Positions 8,301 through 17,734 of a stretch of DNA of 38,908 nt are shown in pieces; position 1 is the first letter of the stretch; every line of letters begins with the position of its first letter. Position numbers and translations under genes: made by a program. The stretch is from an uncultured Clostridia bacterium (lineage in GTDB: Bacteria; Bacillota; Clostridia; Christensenellales; Borkfalkiaceae): positions 1 through 38,908 of the forward strand of contig CALVWV010000048.1 in assembly GCA_944368065.1 (NCBI GenBank), read 5' to 3'. The notes below the pieces were generated by a model. It made no database searches. It had not been told where the DNA came from and saw only the letters and a list, made by a program, of their open reading frames with translations.

Positions 8301-9170
8301 ATGAAATTCGACGTAAGATATGCAAACCATCCCGACGATTCCAAAAAGTATGATACAAAGGAACTGAGGGAAAAATATCTGATTGAAAAACTTTTTGCCG
8401 AAGACGACATTCTTCTGACCTATTCGCATCAGGACAGGATAATAGCAGGCGGCGCGATGCCCGTAAAGCAAAAGCTTTCGCTCGGCACGTTCAAAGAGCT
8501 CGCCACCAACTTTTTCCTTGAAAGGCGCGAAATGGGCGTAATCAACATAGGCGGCGCGGGCACGATAACGCTCGACGGCAAGGCGTACAGCATAGGCTTC
8601 AAGGAGGGCATATACATCGGCATGGGCACCAAGGAGATAGTGTTCGCGTCCGACGATGCCAAAAATCCTGCAAAGTTCTATATAAATTCCTGCCCCGCGC
8701 ACAAGACTTACCCTACAGTAAAAATAACCAAACCCGCAGAGGGCAAACCCGCGCCCGAAGGCACGGCTTACTGCATACAGCGCCATCTCGGCTCTGAAGC
8801 GACTATAAACAAGAGGACGATAAACCAGTTTATAATCGGCGGAGTATGCCAGAGCTGCCAGCTTTCCATGGGCATGACTGAGCTTGCGGTAGGCAGCGCG
8901 TGGAACACCCTTCCCAGCCACACCCACGAAAGAAGGATGGAAGTATACATGTACTTCGAACTTCCCGAAACCGAGGCGGTATTCCACCTTATGGGCACTC
9001 CTCAGGAGACGCGCCACATAGTAATGCACAACGAGCAGGCGGTAATTTCGCCCAGCTGGTCCATACACACCGGCGTGGGCACGGTGAACTACACCTTCAT
9101 CTGGGGCATGTGCGGCGAAAACCAGACCTACGACGATATGGACAATATCGCAACGCAGGACTTAAGGTAA
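8301..9170 (+). CDS. kduI: 5-dehydro-4-deoxy-D-glucuronate isomerase KduI
   Basis: 289 residues, cupin fold. The zinc ligands of the family are all in place: His207 and His209 (S-H-T-H-E), Glu214 and His256 (W-S-I-H), with the same spacing as the H-x-H, E, H ligands of the E. coli enzyme. KduI converts 4-deoxy-L-threo-5-hexosulose uronate, released from unsaturated galacturonides by GH105, into 2,5-diketo-3-deoxygluconate for KduD. The chosen ATG at 8301 has GGAGG at 8291-8295. An in-frame ATG at 8289 and a longer frame to 8181 are possible but lack a ribosome site and family-like sequence. Confidence 0.92.
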   Translation: MKFDVRYANHPDDSKKYDTKELREKYLIEKLFAEDDILLTYSHQDRIIAGGAMPVKQKLSLGTFKELATNFFLERREMGVINIGGAGTITLDGKAYSIGFKEGIYIGMGTKEIVFASDDAKNPAKFYINSCPAHKTYPTVKITKPAEGKPAPEGTAYCIQRHLGSEATINKRTINQFIIGGVCQSCQLSMGMTELAVGSAWNTLPSHTHERRMEVYMYFELPETEAVFHLMGTPQETRHIVMHNEQAVISPSWSIHTGVGTVNYTFIWGMCGENQTYDDMDNIATQDLR

Positions 9171-9296
9171 CGCAGAATTTATTTTAATCACGGCAGATAA
9201 AAGACAGGAAGTTACGGGCAACGCTTTATCTGAAATTAAATTTCCGCAGAGTATGAATGCGGATAATAATTCAATTATAATATAGGGGAAAAAAGA

Positions 9297-10412
9297 ATGT
9301 CTCATCTCATCTTAAAAGACGTAAATAAAGTGTATCCTAACGGATTCCACGCCGTGCACGATTTCAACCTTGAAATCAACGACGGGGAATTCATATGCCT
9401 CGTAGGCTCTTCTGGCTGCGGAAAGTCGACCACTCTCCGCATGATAGCCGGACTTGAAGAGATATCCTCGGGCGAGTTTTATATAGACGGCAAGCTGGCG
9501 AACCAGATGTCGTCCAAGGAGAGGGGAATAGCGATGGTATTCCAGTCGTACGCCCTTTATCCTCACCTCACCGTATACGAAAATCTTGCCTTCGGCCTCA
9601 TGCTCGAGGGCATAGACGCGGACATAATAGAAGAAAAGGTACAGGCTACGGCAAAAATCCTCGGCCTTACCGACTACCTTGAAAGGTTCCCCCGCCAGCT
9701 TTCGGGCGGCCAGCAGCAGCGCGTAGCGGTAGGCCGCGCGCTTATCCGCAAGGTTAACATCTTCCTCATGGACGAACCTCTTTCCAATCTCGACGCGAAG
9801 CAGAGGGTTACGATGCGTTCGGAAATAAAGCAGATACACCGCGGCATAGGCGCAACCACCATCTACGTAACGCACGACCAGACGGAAGCAATGACCATGT
9901 CCGACAGGATAGTCGTAATGAAGCTCGGCGTAATCCAGCAGGTGGGCACGCCTTTCGAACTTTACTTCTATCCCCGCAACCTCTTCGTCGCGGGTTTCAT
10001 AGGCGAACCTCCCATGAACTTCATAAGCGGCAAGGTTGAAGGCGGCAAGCTGACGTTCGACGGCGGAGAGGGCGATACCATAGATATTTCGCCCATAATC
10101 AGGGACGTAACCTCTGTCGAAGGCAAGGAAGTGGTATTTGCCTTCAGACCCGAGGCGGTGAAGCTGCTCAAAGAAGGGGAGACCCCTGCCGACAGCTATG
10201 TGTTTGAAGCAAACGTCGAACTTACCGAGCTTCTCGGCGACGTAACCAACGTGTATGCCACGCTCGACGGCGTGAACGCCATATTGAAAGTAAACCCTCA
10301 CAACACCCCCGCAAGGGGTTCGGTGTGCAGATTTGCCGTGCCCTTCAAGGCGGCTTACCTGTACGACAAAGAGACGGAACTCGCGGTAGAGTCCGACCTC
10401 GTAAGGCACTGA
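9297..10412 (+). CDS. ABC transporter ATP-binding protein, MsmX/UgpC type (first copy)
   Basis: 371 residues. Walker [10 protein letters not shown] at 37-45, signature L-S-G-G-Q-Q-Q-R, Walker [12 protein letters not shown], the H-loop T-H-D-Q-T-E-A, and a C-terminal regulatory TOBE/OB part. This group energises CUT1 carbohydrate importers, and one copy often serves several permease pairs. No permease adjoins it. The pectin-type permeases are at 17750-19777 and have their own ATPase at 23955, so this copy may be shared or redundant. A perfect TATAAT (9276-9281) lies 15 bases upstream of the ATG but no -35 box is evident. Shine-Dalgarno GGGGAA. Confidence 0.9.
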   Translation: MSHLILKDVNKVYPNGFHAVHDFNLEINDGEFICLVGSSGCGKSTTLRMIAGLEEISSGEFYIDGKLANQMSSKERGIAMVFQSYALYPHLTVYENLAFGLMLEGIDADIIEEKVQATAKILGLTDYLERFPRQLSGGQQQRVAVGRALIRKVNIFLMDEPLSNLDAKQRVTMRSEIKQIHRGIGATTIYVTHDQTEAMTMSDRIVVMKLGVIQQVGTPFELYFYPRNLFVAGFIGEPPMNFISGKVEGGKLTFDGGEGDTIDISPIIRDVTSVEGKEVVFAFRPEAVKLLKEGETPADSYVFEANVELTELLGDVTNVYATLDGVNAILKVNPHNTPARGSVCRFAVPFKAAYLYDKETELAVESDLVRH

Positions 10413-10656
10413 AAGAAGATGCCGCTCTTTTTGCCGCGCCGAAAACCTTCCGCGCGCGAATTATAGGCGCGCGGGCAAAAGGCGCGCAAAGGAGTAAGGG
10501 CGGCGGAAAAAGCGCGTGCGCAAAATTAATCGCGCGCGCTGAAAAATTCAATCGGTGCGGGAATATGCCGCAACCAATGCGGTCAAAGTCAGTATTTTGC
10601 CGCATTAAAACTGTCCATTTTACTTAACAGAATAAAAAAGGGGGTTTATTAAAAAT

Positions 10657-12105
10657 ATGGAACAGCTCAGCAAAAAACTTCACGCAAAACCTGAAAGAAA
10701 AATAAGAATAATGCAGTTCGGCGAAGGAAACTTCCTCCGCGCGTTCATAGAATGGATACTCCAGGACCTCAACGATAAGGGCGCGATAAATTCCGACGTG
10801 GTCGTAGTCCAGCCCATGCCTTTCGGCAGGGTAAAGGACCTTGCGGAGCAGGACGGGCTTTACACCCTGCGCCTCGAGGGCATAGACAAGGGCGAAAGGG
10901 TTAAAAAGAGCGAGATTATAGACGTAATCGGCGACTGCGTCAACCCGTTCACCGAGTATGAAAAATTCCTCCGCTACGGCGAGAGCGAAGACCTTCAGAT
11001 TATAATATCCAACACAACGGAAGCGGGCATCGCGCTCGACAAGACGGATACGGACTTTACGGTATGCCCCAAGTCCTTCCCCGGCAAACTTCTCGCGCTT
11101 TTAAAGCGCAGGTATGATAAGTTCGGCGGCGCTGCGGACAAGGGTCTTGCTATAGTTCCCTGCGAACTTATAGACAACAACGGCGACGAGCTTTACAAAG
11201 TTTTGACCGAACTCGCCGAAGTCAACGGCATGGACGAAAAGTTCATAAAGTGGATGCAGACGGCAAACCACTTCACGTCCACGCTCGTAGACCGCATAGT
11301 TCCCGGCTATCCCAAGGCGGAAATTCCCGCCATACAGGAGGAGACGGGCTATATAGACAACAACGTCGTAAAGGGCGAAATTTTCCACCTGTGGGTGCTT
11401 AAAAAAGAACCTTTCGTTCAGAAAGTGCTTCCCGCAGACTCCACGGGGCTCAACGTAATTTTCGCCGACGACATCAAGCCTTACAAACAGCGCAAGGTAA
11501 AAATACTCAACGGCTCGCACACCGCGCTCGTTCCCGTCGCATATCTTTGCGGCATAGACACGGTAGGCGAATCGATGGCCGACCCCACCATAGGCAAGTA
11601 TGTGCGCGACTTCATATTCGAAGAGGTAAATCCCACGATAGATTTGCCTCAGGACCAGATGACGGCATTTGCAAACAGCGTTATAGAAAGATATCAGAAC
11701 CCCTTCATAAGGCACGAGCTGATGTCGATCGCGCTCAACTCCACAACTAAGTTCAAGACGAGGCTTCTTCCCACGCTTCTGGACTACGTGCGCATATTCG
11801 GCAAGCTTCCCGAACATCTCATGTTCTCGCTTGCGGCGATAATAGAATTCCACAAGGGCAAGAGGGGCAGCGAGGATATCGCGCTCAAAGACGACCCCGC
11901 ATACCTTTCCTTCTGGCGCAGGGCGTGGGCTGAATTCGACGGCGACTATCTCGCGCTCGCCAAAAAGATTTTAGGCTGGAAAGAGGCGTGGGATATGGAT
12001 ATGAACACCATTCACCCCGAAATTGCCGTAAAGGTTGCAAAGAACCTCGAAGATATGGATAAGAACGGCATGCGCGCCGCCGTGGAAAGGTTTGTAAATG
12101 GCTAA
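10657..12105 (+). CDS. uxaB: tagaturonate reductase (altronate oxidoreductase) UxaB
   Basis: 482 residues of the polyol-specific long-chain dehydrogenase (mannitol dehydrogenase) family. Q-F-G-E-G-N-F-L-R-A-F at 20-30 is the dinucleotide-site motif, and K282-x-x-N285-x-x-H288 is the family's catalytic signature. UxaB reduces D-tagaturonate to D-altronate with NADH. The start of uxaA overlaps its last eight bases and uxaC follows, which settles the call against UxuB or mannitol dehydrogenases. Shine-Dalgarno GGGGG about 13 bases upstream. Confidence 0.92.
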   Translation: MEQLSKKLHAKPERKIRIMQFGEGNFLRAFIEWILQDLNDKGAINSDVVVVQPMPFGRVKDLAEQDGLYTLRLEGIDKGERVKKSEIIDVIGDCVNPFTEYEKFLRYGESEDLQIIISNTTEAGIALDKTDTDFTVCPKSFPGKLLALLKRRYDKFGGAADKGLAIVPCELIDNNGDELYKVLTELAEVNGMDEKFIKWMQTANHFTSTLVDRIVPGYPKAEIPAIQEETGYIDNNVVKGEIFHLWVLKKEPFVQKVLPADSTGLNVIFADDIKPYKQRKVKILNGSHTALVPVAYLCGIDTVGESMADPTIGKYVRDFIFEEVNPTIDLPQDQMTAFANSVIERYQNPFIRHELMSIALNSTTKFKTRLLPTLLDYVRIFGKLPEHLMFSLAAIIEFHKGKRGSEDIALKDDPAYLSFWRRAWAEFDGDYLALAKKILGWKEAWDMDMNTIHPEIAVKVAKNLEDMDKNGMRAAVERFVNG

Positions 12106-13570
12106 GTCGACTATAATTATAAACGAGCTCGACAATGTCGCGGTTGCGCTGCGCGACCTTAAAAAGGGCGAAGTGCACGAAGGTGTCGAACTTTCTGAAG
12201 ACATAACCAAAGGTCACAAGTTTGCCCTCCGCGACATAAAGAAGGGCGAAGAGATTATAAAGTACGGCAGCAGCATAGCGTACGCCACGCAGGATATCCC
12301 CGCGGGCGCGCACGTTCATACTCACAACGTACACACCAACCTTTCCGAAAACCTCGAATACGCTTACAACAAGGCGGAGTGCCCCGTAAAAAAGGCAGAG
12401 CCCCGCAAAATAAACGTGTATGAAAGGGCGGACGGAAACATAGGCATACGCAACGAACTGTGGATAATACCCACCGTCGGCTGCGTAAACGGTCAGGCAA
12501 AGCTCATAGCCGAAACTTTCAAAGAAAGGTTCGGCACCGAAGGCTTCGACGGAATTTACGCGTTCACGCACCCTTACGGCTGTTCCCAGCTCGGCGACGA
12601 CCACGAGCGCACCAAGCTCATACTGCAGAAGATGGTGCGCCATCCCAATGCGGGCGGCGTGCTCGTCATAGGTCTGGGCTGCGAAAATAACCAGATGGGC
12701 CCCTTCCGCGAAGGGCTGGGAAAAATTGACGAAAACCGCGTTAAATTCATGATATGTCAGGACGAATCTGACGAAATAGAGGCGGGAGTCGCGCTTGCAA
12801 AGCAGATTGCCGACGTCATGAAGGGCGACAGGCGCACCCAAAAGGACATGTCCTGCCTTAAAGTGGGCTTGAAGTGCGGCGGCTCGGACGGCCTTTCGGG
12901 CATAACCGCCAACCCGCTCGTCGGGCTTTTCAGCGACTATATAGTGGCATGCGGCGGCACTACCGTGCTTACCGAAGTGCCCGAAATGTTCGGCGCCGAG
13001 CAGAAGCTGATGAACAGGGCAAAAGATAAGGCTACGTTTGAAAAAATCGTAAAACTTATCAACGATTTCAAGGACTATTTCAGGCGCAACGGACAGGTTG
13101 TGTACGAAAATCCCTCGCCCGGCAACAAGGCGGGCGGCATAACCACGCTGGAGGACAAGTCGCTCGGCTGCACGCAGAAGTCGGGTTCTTCCGCCGTGCA
13201 GGACGTCGTGTTCGACGACGGATATGTCACGGCTAAGGGCCTCAATCTTCTGAACGGTCCGGGAAACGACATGGTCGCCGTGACAAACTTAGGCGCGGCG
13301 GGCTGCCACCTCGTGCTGTTCACGACGGGCAGGGGCACGCCGTTCGGCGGATTCGTGCCCACGCTCAAAATAGCGACGAACAACGAACTTGCCGCAAAAA
13401 AGTCCAACTGGATAGATTTCAATGCGGGCGCCGTTCTGGAAACGGGATTTGCCGCCCAGCTTGAAAAGCTTATAGACCTCGTGGTTGACGTAGTGAACGG
13501 CAAACCTGCCAGAAACGAACTCAACAATACACGCGAACTTGCAATTTTCAAAACAGGAGTTACTTTATAA
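12098..13570 (+). CDS. uxaA: altronate dehydratase UxaA
   Basis: 490 residues, the full family length. Residues 1-~95 form the SAF-type N-terminal domain; the rest is the catalytic altronate/galactarate dehydratase domain, with conserved H-P-Y-G-C-S-Q-L and L-K-C-G-G-S-D-G segments. It dehydrates D-altronate to 2-keto-3-deoxygluconate, usually with iron. The start overlaps uxaB by eight bases and its stop shares one base with the uxaC start (TAATG), so the three are tightly coupled. Confidence 0.93.
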   Translation: MAKSTIIINELDNVAVALRDLKKGEVHEGVELSEDITKGHKFALRDIKKGEEIIKYGSSIAYATQDIPAGAHVHTHNVHTNLSENLEYAYNKAECPVKKAEPRKINVYERADGNIGIRNELWIIPTVGCVNGQAKLIAETFKERFGTEGFDGIYAFTHPYGCSQLGDDHERTKLILQKMVRHPNAGGVLVIGLGCENNQMGPFREGLGKIDENRVKFMICQDESDEIEAGVALAKQIADVMKGDRRTQKDMSCLKVGLKCGGSDGLSGITANPLVGLFSDYIVACGGTTVLTEVPEMFGAEQKLMNRAKDKATFEKIVKLINDFKDYFRRNGQVVYENPSPGNKAGGITTLEDKSLGCTQKSGSSAVQDVVFDDGYVTAKGLNLLNGPGNDMVAVTNLGAAGCHLVLFTTGRGTPFGGFVPTLKIATNNELAAKKSNWIDFNAGAVLETGFAAQLEKLIDLVVDVVNGKPARNELNNTRELAIFKTGVTL

Positions 13571-14988
13571 TGAAAGAATTTATGGACAAAGATTTCCTTC
13601 TGGAAACGGAAACGGCGAAAAAGCTGTACCACGAATATGCGGAAGATATGCCCGTGATAGACTATCACTGCCATCTTCCTCCCAAGGAAATTTACGAAGA
13701 CAAGAAGTTCCGCAACCTTGCGGAAGCCTGGCTCGGCGCAGGCGACAGGTACGGCGACCACTACAAGTGGCGCGCTCTCCGCGCAAGGGGATATGAGGAA
13801 GATTCTATCTCCGGTCCCGACGACGATTACAAAAAATACCTTCAGTTTGTGGAGTCCATGCCCTACTTTGTAGGCAATCCGCTCTACCTGTGGTCTCACC
13901 TCGAAATGCAGCGTTATTTCGGCATAAAGGACGTAATCTGCCCCGAAAATGCCGAAAAAATCTGGAACGAGGCAAACAAAAAGCTCGAAACGCTCACCGC
14001 GCGCGAGATGATGTACAAGCTCAACGTTAAAATCGTGTGCACCACCGACGACCCCGCAGACAGCCTCGAGTGGCACAAAAAGATGGCTGATGACAAGACC
14101 CTGAAGGTAAAGGTTCTGCCCGCATTCCGTCCCGATAAAGCGCTCAACGTAGAGCTTTCGTGGTTCGCGCCCTGGGTAAAACAGCTCGCCGCCGTCTGGG
14201 GCAAGCCCATAAATTCGCTCGAAGACATGTGCAACGCTCTCGCCGACAGAATATCCTTCTTCGCAAGCATGGGCGCGCGCATTTCCGACCACGCTCTCGA
14301 CGTGGTTCACTACGCTCCCGCTACATATGAAGAGGCCAACGCCGTATTCCTTAAGGGCATGAAGGGCGAGGCAATTTCTTCCGAAGAGCAGGATAAGTAC
14401 AAGGGCTACCTTCTCATCGCGCTCGGCAAGGAGTACGTAAAGCACGGCTGGGTACAGCAGTACCACATCGGCGCGCTCCGCAACAACTCTAAGACCATGC
14501 TCGAAAAGATAGGCCCCGATACCGGTTTCGACGCCATAGACGACCAGAACTATATGGAAAAGCTTTCCGGTCTTCTCGGCGCGCTCGACAAGGCTGACGC
14601 CCTTCCCAAGACCATACTTTACTGCCTGAACAACCGCGATAACTACGCGCTCACCGTCCTTGCAGGCTGCTTCCAGAAGGAAGGGGTAAAGGGCAGGGTA
14701 ATGGTCGGCACCGCATGGTGGTTCCTCGATCAGCTCGACGGCATGAAGCAGAACATGGAAACGCTCATGCAGGTAGGTCTTATAGCGCAGTCCGTCGGCA
14801 TGCTTACCGACAGCCGCTCTTTCCTTTCCTATCCCCGTCACGAGCTCTACAGGCGCCTTCTGTGCAACGTGCTCGGCAACCTCGTGGAAAAGGGCGAATA
14901 TCCCGCATCTCAGCTCGGAACGCTCGGCAAGATAGTCCAGGATATCTGCTACAACAACGCCGCCGAATACTTCGGTTTCAACAAGTAA
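13570..14988 (+). CDS. uxaC: glucuronate/galacturonate isomerase UxaC
   Basis: 472 residues, amidohydrolase-like TIM barrel, the normal UxaC length. The H-x-H metal motif (D-Y-H-C-H) is at 33-35, and a family-typical A-W-W-F-L-D segment lies near the C-terminal third. It isomerises D-galacturonate to D-tagaturonate (and glucuronate to fructuronate). With uxaB and uxaA it makes the complete galacturonate branch. It is the last gene of the run, ended by the terminator at 15031-15067. Confidence 0.94.
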   Translation: MKEFMDKDFLLETETAKKLYHEYAEDMPVIDYHCHLPPKEIYEDKKFRNLAEAWLGAGDRYGDHYKWRALRARGYEEDSISGPDDDYKKYLQFVESMPYFVGNPLYLWSHLEMQRYFGIKDVICPENAEKIWNEANKKLETLTAREMMYKLNVKIVCTTDDPADSLEWHKKMADDKTLKVKVLPAFRPDKALNVELSWFAPWVKQLAAVWGKPINSLEDMCNALADRISFFASMGARISDHALDVVHYAPATYEEANAVFLKGMKGEAISSEEQDKYKGYLLIALGKEYVKHGWVQQYHIGALRNNSKTMLEKIGPDTGFDAIDDQNYMEKLSGLLGALDKADALPKTILYCLNNRDNYALTVLAGCFQKEGVKGRVMVGTAWWFLDQLDGMKQNMETLMQVGLIAQSVGMLTDSRSFLSYPRHELYRRLLCNVLGNLVEKGEYPASQLGTLGKIVQDICYNNAAEYFGFNK

Positions 14989-15030
14989 TGTTGCGCGGCG
15001 CGTTGTAAATTATTAATCTTAAAATAAAGT

Positions 15031-15067
15031 GCCCGCGGCGGAATTTTCTCCGCCGCGGGCTTTTTTT
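15031..15067 (+). terminator. Rho-independent terminator of the uronate operon
   Basis: GCCCGCGGCGGA (15031-15042) pairs perfectly with 15049-15060 around a 6-base loop, followed by seven T. Confidence 0.95.
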
Positions 15068-15123
15068 GCGCCTTTTTGCCGTGGTTGCAATTTTGCGCCT
15101 TTTTGCCGCGCGCAAGCCAACAT

Positions 15124-15174
15124 AAAAAAACATAATAAGGCAAAAGCCGCGCAAAACTGCGCGGCTTTTGCCTT
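15124..15174 (-). terminator. terminator-like hairpin after the pectinesterase gene
   Basis: A perfect 16-bp stem (15137-15152 with 15159-15174) and a 6-base loop. Read leftwards it is followed, after a 6-base gap, by seven T (A-run at 15124-15130). It probably ends the leftward pectinesterase transcript; read rightwards it ends in only three T. Confidence 0.65.
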
Positions 15175-15319
15175 TAACATATAATGCGTCCGCAGACAAT
15201 GCCGCGGCGGCTTCCGCGAAATTGCGCTGAGCTGTCCGCCCGCAGTCGCGCGCCGACTGCCTTATAATATATGCTTAAAGCGCGGCGATTATCAGCCGCA
15301 AAATCATTTCGCCGCCCCG

Positions 15320-16288
15320 TTATCGCAGTCCGAATTTTTTCATGGCGGCGGCGCACAGACCGACGTATTCAGCCGCCTCGCCTTCGGTAAGCTCGCGGCA
15401 CCAGCTTACGGGCTCTGTTTTTCCGCGGCACTCAAGGTTGAAATATGCAAATCTCGCCGTCCTGTTGCGGTAAGTGTCGTTCCACCTGTCAAAAAGCTCG
15501 GCATTTATATGTGCTTCGGCGGTGCAGTTTATAAATACGCTCTTGCCGAAGTCGCGCCAAGGCCTGGCAAGGTATACGCTGTTTTCTTCCGCTCCGCGGC
15601 TTTCGAGCGAGCAGCCGATAAAGCAGAATCCGCGCTCCTGTTTGAGCGAGTGCGCGGGGGCGGAAATATACGTTACATCCCTGCCGTCGTTGAGGGATAC
15701 TATGCGGCAATTTTCAAAGTAAGCCTCGGCGCAGCCGAATATGAAATCCACCGTGCCGCAGATTTCGCAGTTTCTGAAGCAGTGGAGCGCGCTCCCCTCC
15801 ATAAACAGCTCGTCGCGCGGAATAAACCCGTCGTAATACCCCTCGTCGGAAATGCCCGCGTAGCGCACCACGAGGTCGTCGGGGAAGGGCGCGAGGAAGA
15901 GCGTGTCCTGAGTGGATAAAAGGCGCATATCTGCCGCCGAAAAGGCTTTTGCGTTGACGGAGAGCGCCACGCACTGCCCTGCCGTTTTCGGGTCGGTGTT
16001 GGAGTTTTCCACGGTAAAATTTTCAAGGCGCACATTCTCGCCCGTGACGCACAGCGTGTATGTGCGGAAAGTGTTGTATTCCATTCCGTCGGAATGGGTT
16101 TTGCGCGCGTAATCGTCCCAGGTCACAACCGTTTCGTCGCGGCTTTCGCCCGCAAGCGTTACGCCGTCCTTCGCAACTTTGATTTTCTGCCTGTAAACGC
16201 CCTTTCCAAGCATAATGAGCGCGGGTTCTTTCAGCGAGTCAAGAATTTCCTGAATGTTGTCCGCAGGTGTTACTTTGATAGTTTTCAT
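15320..16288 (-). CDS. pectin methylesterase (carbohydrate esterase family 8)
   Basis: 322 residues, right-handed parallel beta-helix family. Catalytic motifs: Q-D-T-L-F at 127-131 (acid Asp128), G-T-V-D-F-I-F-G at 178-185 (nucleophile Asp181) and L-A-R-P-W-R at 240-245 (substrate Arg242, Trp244). It removes methyl groups from homogalacturonan, giving methanol. No signal peptide is seen, so it should act on imported methylated oligomers in the cytoplasm. The start at 16288 is set by AAAGGAGG five bases upstream and the M-K-T-I-K-V start; a longer frame to 16324 lies over the promoter. Confidence 0.92.
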   Translation of the reverse strand: MKTIKVTPADNIQEILDSLKEPALIMLGKGVYRQKIKVAKDGVTLAGESRDETVVTWDDYARKTHSDGMEYNTFRTYTLCVTGENVRLENFTVENSNTDPKTAGQCVALSVNAKAFSAADMRLLSTQDTLFLAPFPDDLVVRYAGISDEGYYDGFIPRDELFMEGSALHCFRNCEICGTVDFIFGCAEAYFENCRIVSLNDGRDVTYISAPAHSLKQERGFCFIGCSLESRGAEENSVYLARPWRDFGKSVFINCTAEAHINAELFDRWNDTYRNRTARFAYFNLECRGKTEPVSWCRELTEGEAAEYVGLCAAAMKKFGLR

Positions 16289-16314
16289 AACGGCCTCCTT
16301 TGCTCGTTTGTTAT

Positions 16315-16343
16315 ATTGTAACATAATTTTTTTTGTGAAACAA
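16315..16343 (-). promoter_or_regulatory. promoter of the pectinesterase gene
   Basis: On the minus strand: TTGTTT (16343-16338), 17-base spacer, TACAAT (16320-16315). The predicted start of transcription is near 16308, 20 bases before the coding start. Confidence 0.6.
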
Positions 16344-16355
16344 TAGAAAAAGGTA

Positions 16356-16384
16356 TTGCTTTTTACAAAATACTATGTTATAAT
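16356..16384 (+). promoter_or_regulatory. promoter of the membrane protein gene at 16468
   Basis: TTGCTT (16356-16361), 17-base spacer, perfect TATAAT (16379-16384). It points away from the pectinesterase promoter, and its -10 box lies inside a dyad. Confidence 0.65.
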
Positions 16385-16413
16385 GAGTAAACTCAATGAT
16401 AATACATAACATA
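16374..16413. promoter_or_regulatory. operator-like dyad between divergent promoters
   Basis: TATGTTA (16374-16380) and its complement TAACATA (16407-16413) flank a perfect inner palindrome TGAGT-AA-ACTCA (16384-16395). Further copies of the half-site are TAACATA at 16319-16325 and TATGTTA at 16434-16440. Confidence 0.5.
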
Positions 16414-16467
16414 TTTCAAAGAAAAATTTGTGTTATGTTAAAAATTATCTGTTAGATACATTAAAGT

Positions 16468-17178
16468 ATGCGAAAAAACGGTTCAAAAATAATTTCATTC
16501 GGCAGGTACAGGGCCACTGATTTGCTGATATTTGCGGCTATTTTAGCCGCTTTCGGGATGATAAGCTTCTTTGCATTCACCGAATGGTTCGTGACCGATT
16601 CGTCGCGGTATATATTTTCCATATCCGTGCCGGTAACGCTGCTTATAATGGTCAGGTGGAACTGGTACGGCATGTTTTATGCCGCGGGCGACGGATTGCT
16701 CTACTGCATCCTGATGCTTGCCACCGGCAACATGGCTTCGGGAACGGAGCTTGAGTATTTTCTTATCTACGGCCTCGGAAGCGCGCTTATCGGACTTAAC
16801 TATCTGATGGTAAAGTTCATGGGCTATAAAAAAATAGCCGGCAGATGGTACTTCACGTTGCTGTATGCCGTATGCGGCTGGGTGCTTCTGGTGCTCGGCA
16901 GGGCGGCGGTCTGGGCCTGCTTCGGACAGGGATTTTTAGACGGACTGCTTGCTTTCGGCGGTTCGGACCTTCTCTCTCTGGGAATGGCTGTAATAATACT
17001 GCTTGTGCTCCGCAGGCTTGACGGCATGATGGAAAACCAGCGCGACTATCTTATCCGTCTCGATAAAGAACGCAGGGAAAAACTTCTTGCCGATAACTTC
17101 GGCGAAGAGCCTGTGGAAATAGACGAAGAATTGCTAAAAACTTTAAACAAAAAAGGCGAAGATATGTTCAGTAAATAA
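16468..17178 (+). CDS. polytopic membrane protein of unknown family
   Basis: 236 residues with about six hydrophobic segments in residues 15-185, then a charged cytoplasmic tail of ~50 residues (R-L-D-G-M-M-E-N-Q onward). The fold pattern, six helices and no ATPase motif, would allow a solute transport component such as an ECF S-subunit, but no family signature is recognised. It is divergent from pectinesterase and shares its control region, which suggests a pectin-linked role. No Shine-Dalgarno precedes the ATG; an in-frame TAG just upstream fixes this as the first possible start. Confidence 0.6.
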   Translation: MRKNGSKIISFGRYRATDLLIFAAILAAFGMISFFAFTEWFVTDSSRYIFSISVPVTLLIMVRWNWYGMFYAAGDGLLYCILMLATGNMASGTELEYFLIYGLGSALIGLNYLMVKFMGYKKIAGRWYFTLLYAVCGWVLLVLGRAAVWACFGQGFLDGLLAFGGSDLLSLGMAVIILLVLRRLDGMMENQRDYLIRLDKERREKLLADNFGEEPVEIDEELLKTLNKKGEDMFSK

Positions 17179-17267
17179 ACGGCGCGCCGCTCAAAAAGCG
17201 GAGGGGGAAAGGCGCCGCAAAAGACGGCAGTTATGCCGCAACCAATAAAGGTTCGCTTTTTAACTAA

Positions 17268-17490
17268 TAAAAAAGCAGGCGCACATTCAAATGTGCGCCT
17301 GTAATGGTAATAAAGGGAAATAGCGTTTTTTGTTATATTTTGCAAAAAACATTGCAATAAATATTAAGGCTCGTCAAGGCTCTGTGCGATAAAAAAGACA
17401 GGCGGCAGCTTCAAAACATAAAGCCCGCAACCATTGCGGCAAAACAGGCGCAGGCGGGCGGAAGATAAAACAGATTAAACGGCGCAAAGC
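17268..17490 (-). ncRNA. candidate leftward small RNA (~220 nt)
   Basis: A minus-strand promoter with consensus spacing (17524-17496) would start RNA near 17490. A minus-strand terminator with a perfect 11-bp stem and six T ends it near 17269. There is no open frame with a ribosome site between them. Inside lie a CCGCAA/TTGCGG hairpin (17425-17439) and a repeated GAGCCTT. The size would suit 6S RNA or another structured RNA, but I could not match it to a known family. Confidence 0.4.
17269..17301 (-). terminator. leftward Rho-independent terminator
   Basis: CAGGCGCACAT (17276-17286) pairs perfectly with 17291-17301 around TCAA. Read leftwards the stem is followed by one C and then TTTTTT (A-run at 17269-17274). 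Read rightwards there is no T-run. No leftward protein gene lies before it. Confidence 0.75.
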
Positions 17491-17495
17491 TTTTT

Positions 17496-17524
17496 AATAT
17501 AAGACAATATAAAATACATTTCAA
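17496..17524 (-). promoter_or_regulatory. leftward promoter for the candidate small RNA
   Basis: On the minus strand: TTGAAA (17524-17519), 17-base spacer, TATATT (17501-17496). Confidence 0.55.
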
Positions 17525-17712
17525 TCGGCAATCGCAGCTCATTCTACATCCGTGGCGTAGAAGCCGCCGAAGCGCACAAATCCGTCGGGCAAACGGCGGG
17601 GCGTAAATCGCGGCGAAAGCGCCTGTCCGCAACTTAACGCGGAGGGCATTGGGGGACAACCGTTAAAACCGCTTGACACGAAGCGGAGCGGATGGACTGC
17701 AGATATAAAAAA

Positions 17713-17734
17713 GCTTAAAAGTCTGTTTTTAAGC
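17713..17734 (+). promoter_or_regulatory. hairpin directly upstream of the permease ribosome site
   Basis: GCTTAAAA (17713-17720) pairs with TTTTTAAGC (17726-17734) around a 5-base loop. It ends five bases before the GGAGG at 17740. It could affect translation or be a weak attenuator. Confidence 0.35.

Noticed and set aside
9312-10409. 365-residue open frame on the minus strand
   Set aside because: Antisense to the complete ABC ATPase gene; its composition is that of a shadow frame.
13075-14841. 588-residue open frame on the minus strand
   Set aside because: It lies wholly antisense to uxaA and uxaC, which have complete family signatures. Long antisense frames arise from the GC-rich codon use; no family motif or ribosome site was seen.
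17673-17709. Promoter with a perfect TTGACA before the importer operon
   Set aside because: The nearest -10-like TATAAA is 25 bases away, too far, and TTGACA sits in the loop of a small hairpin.
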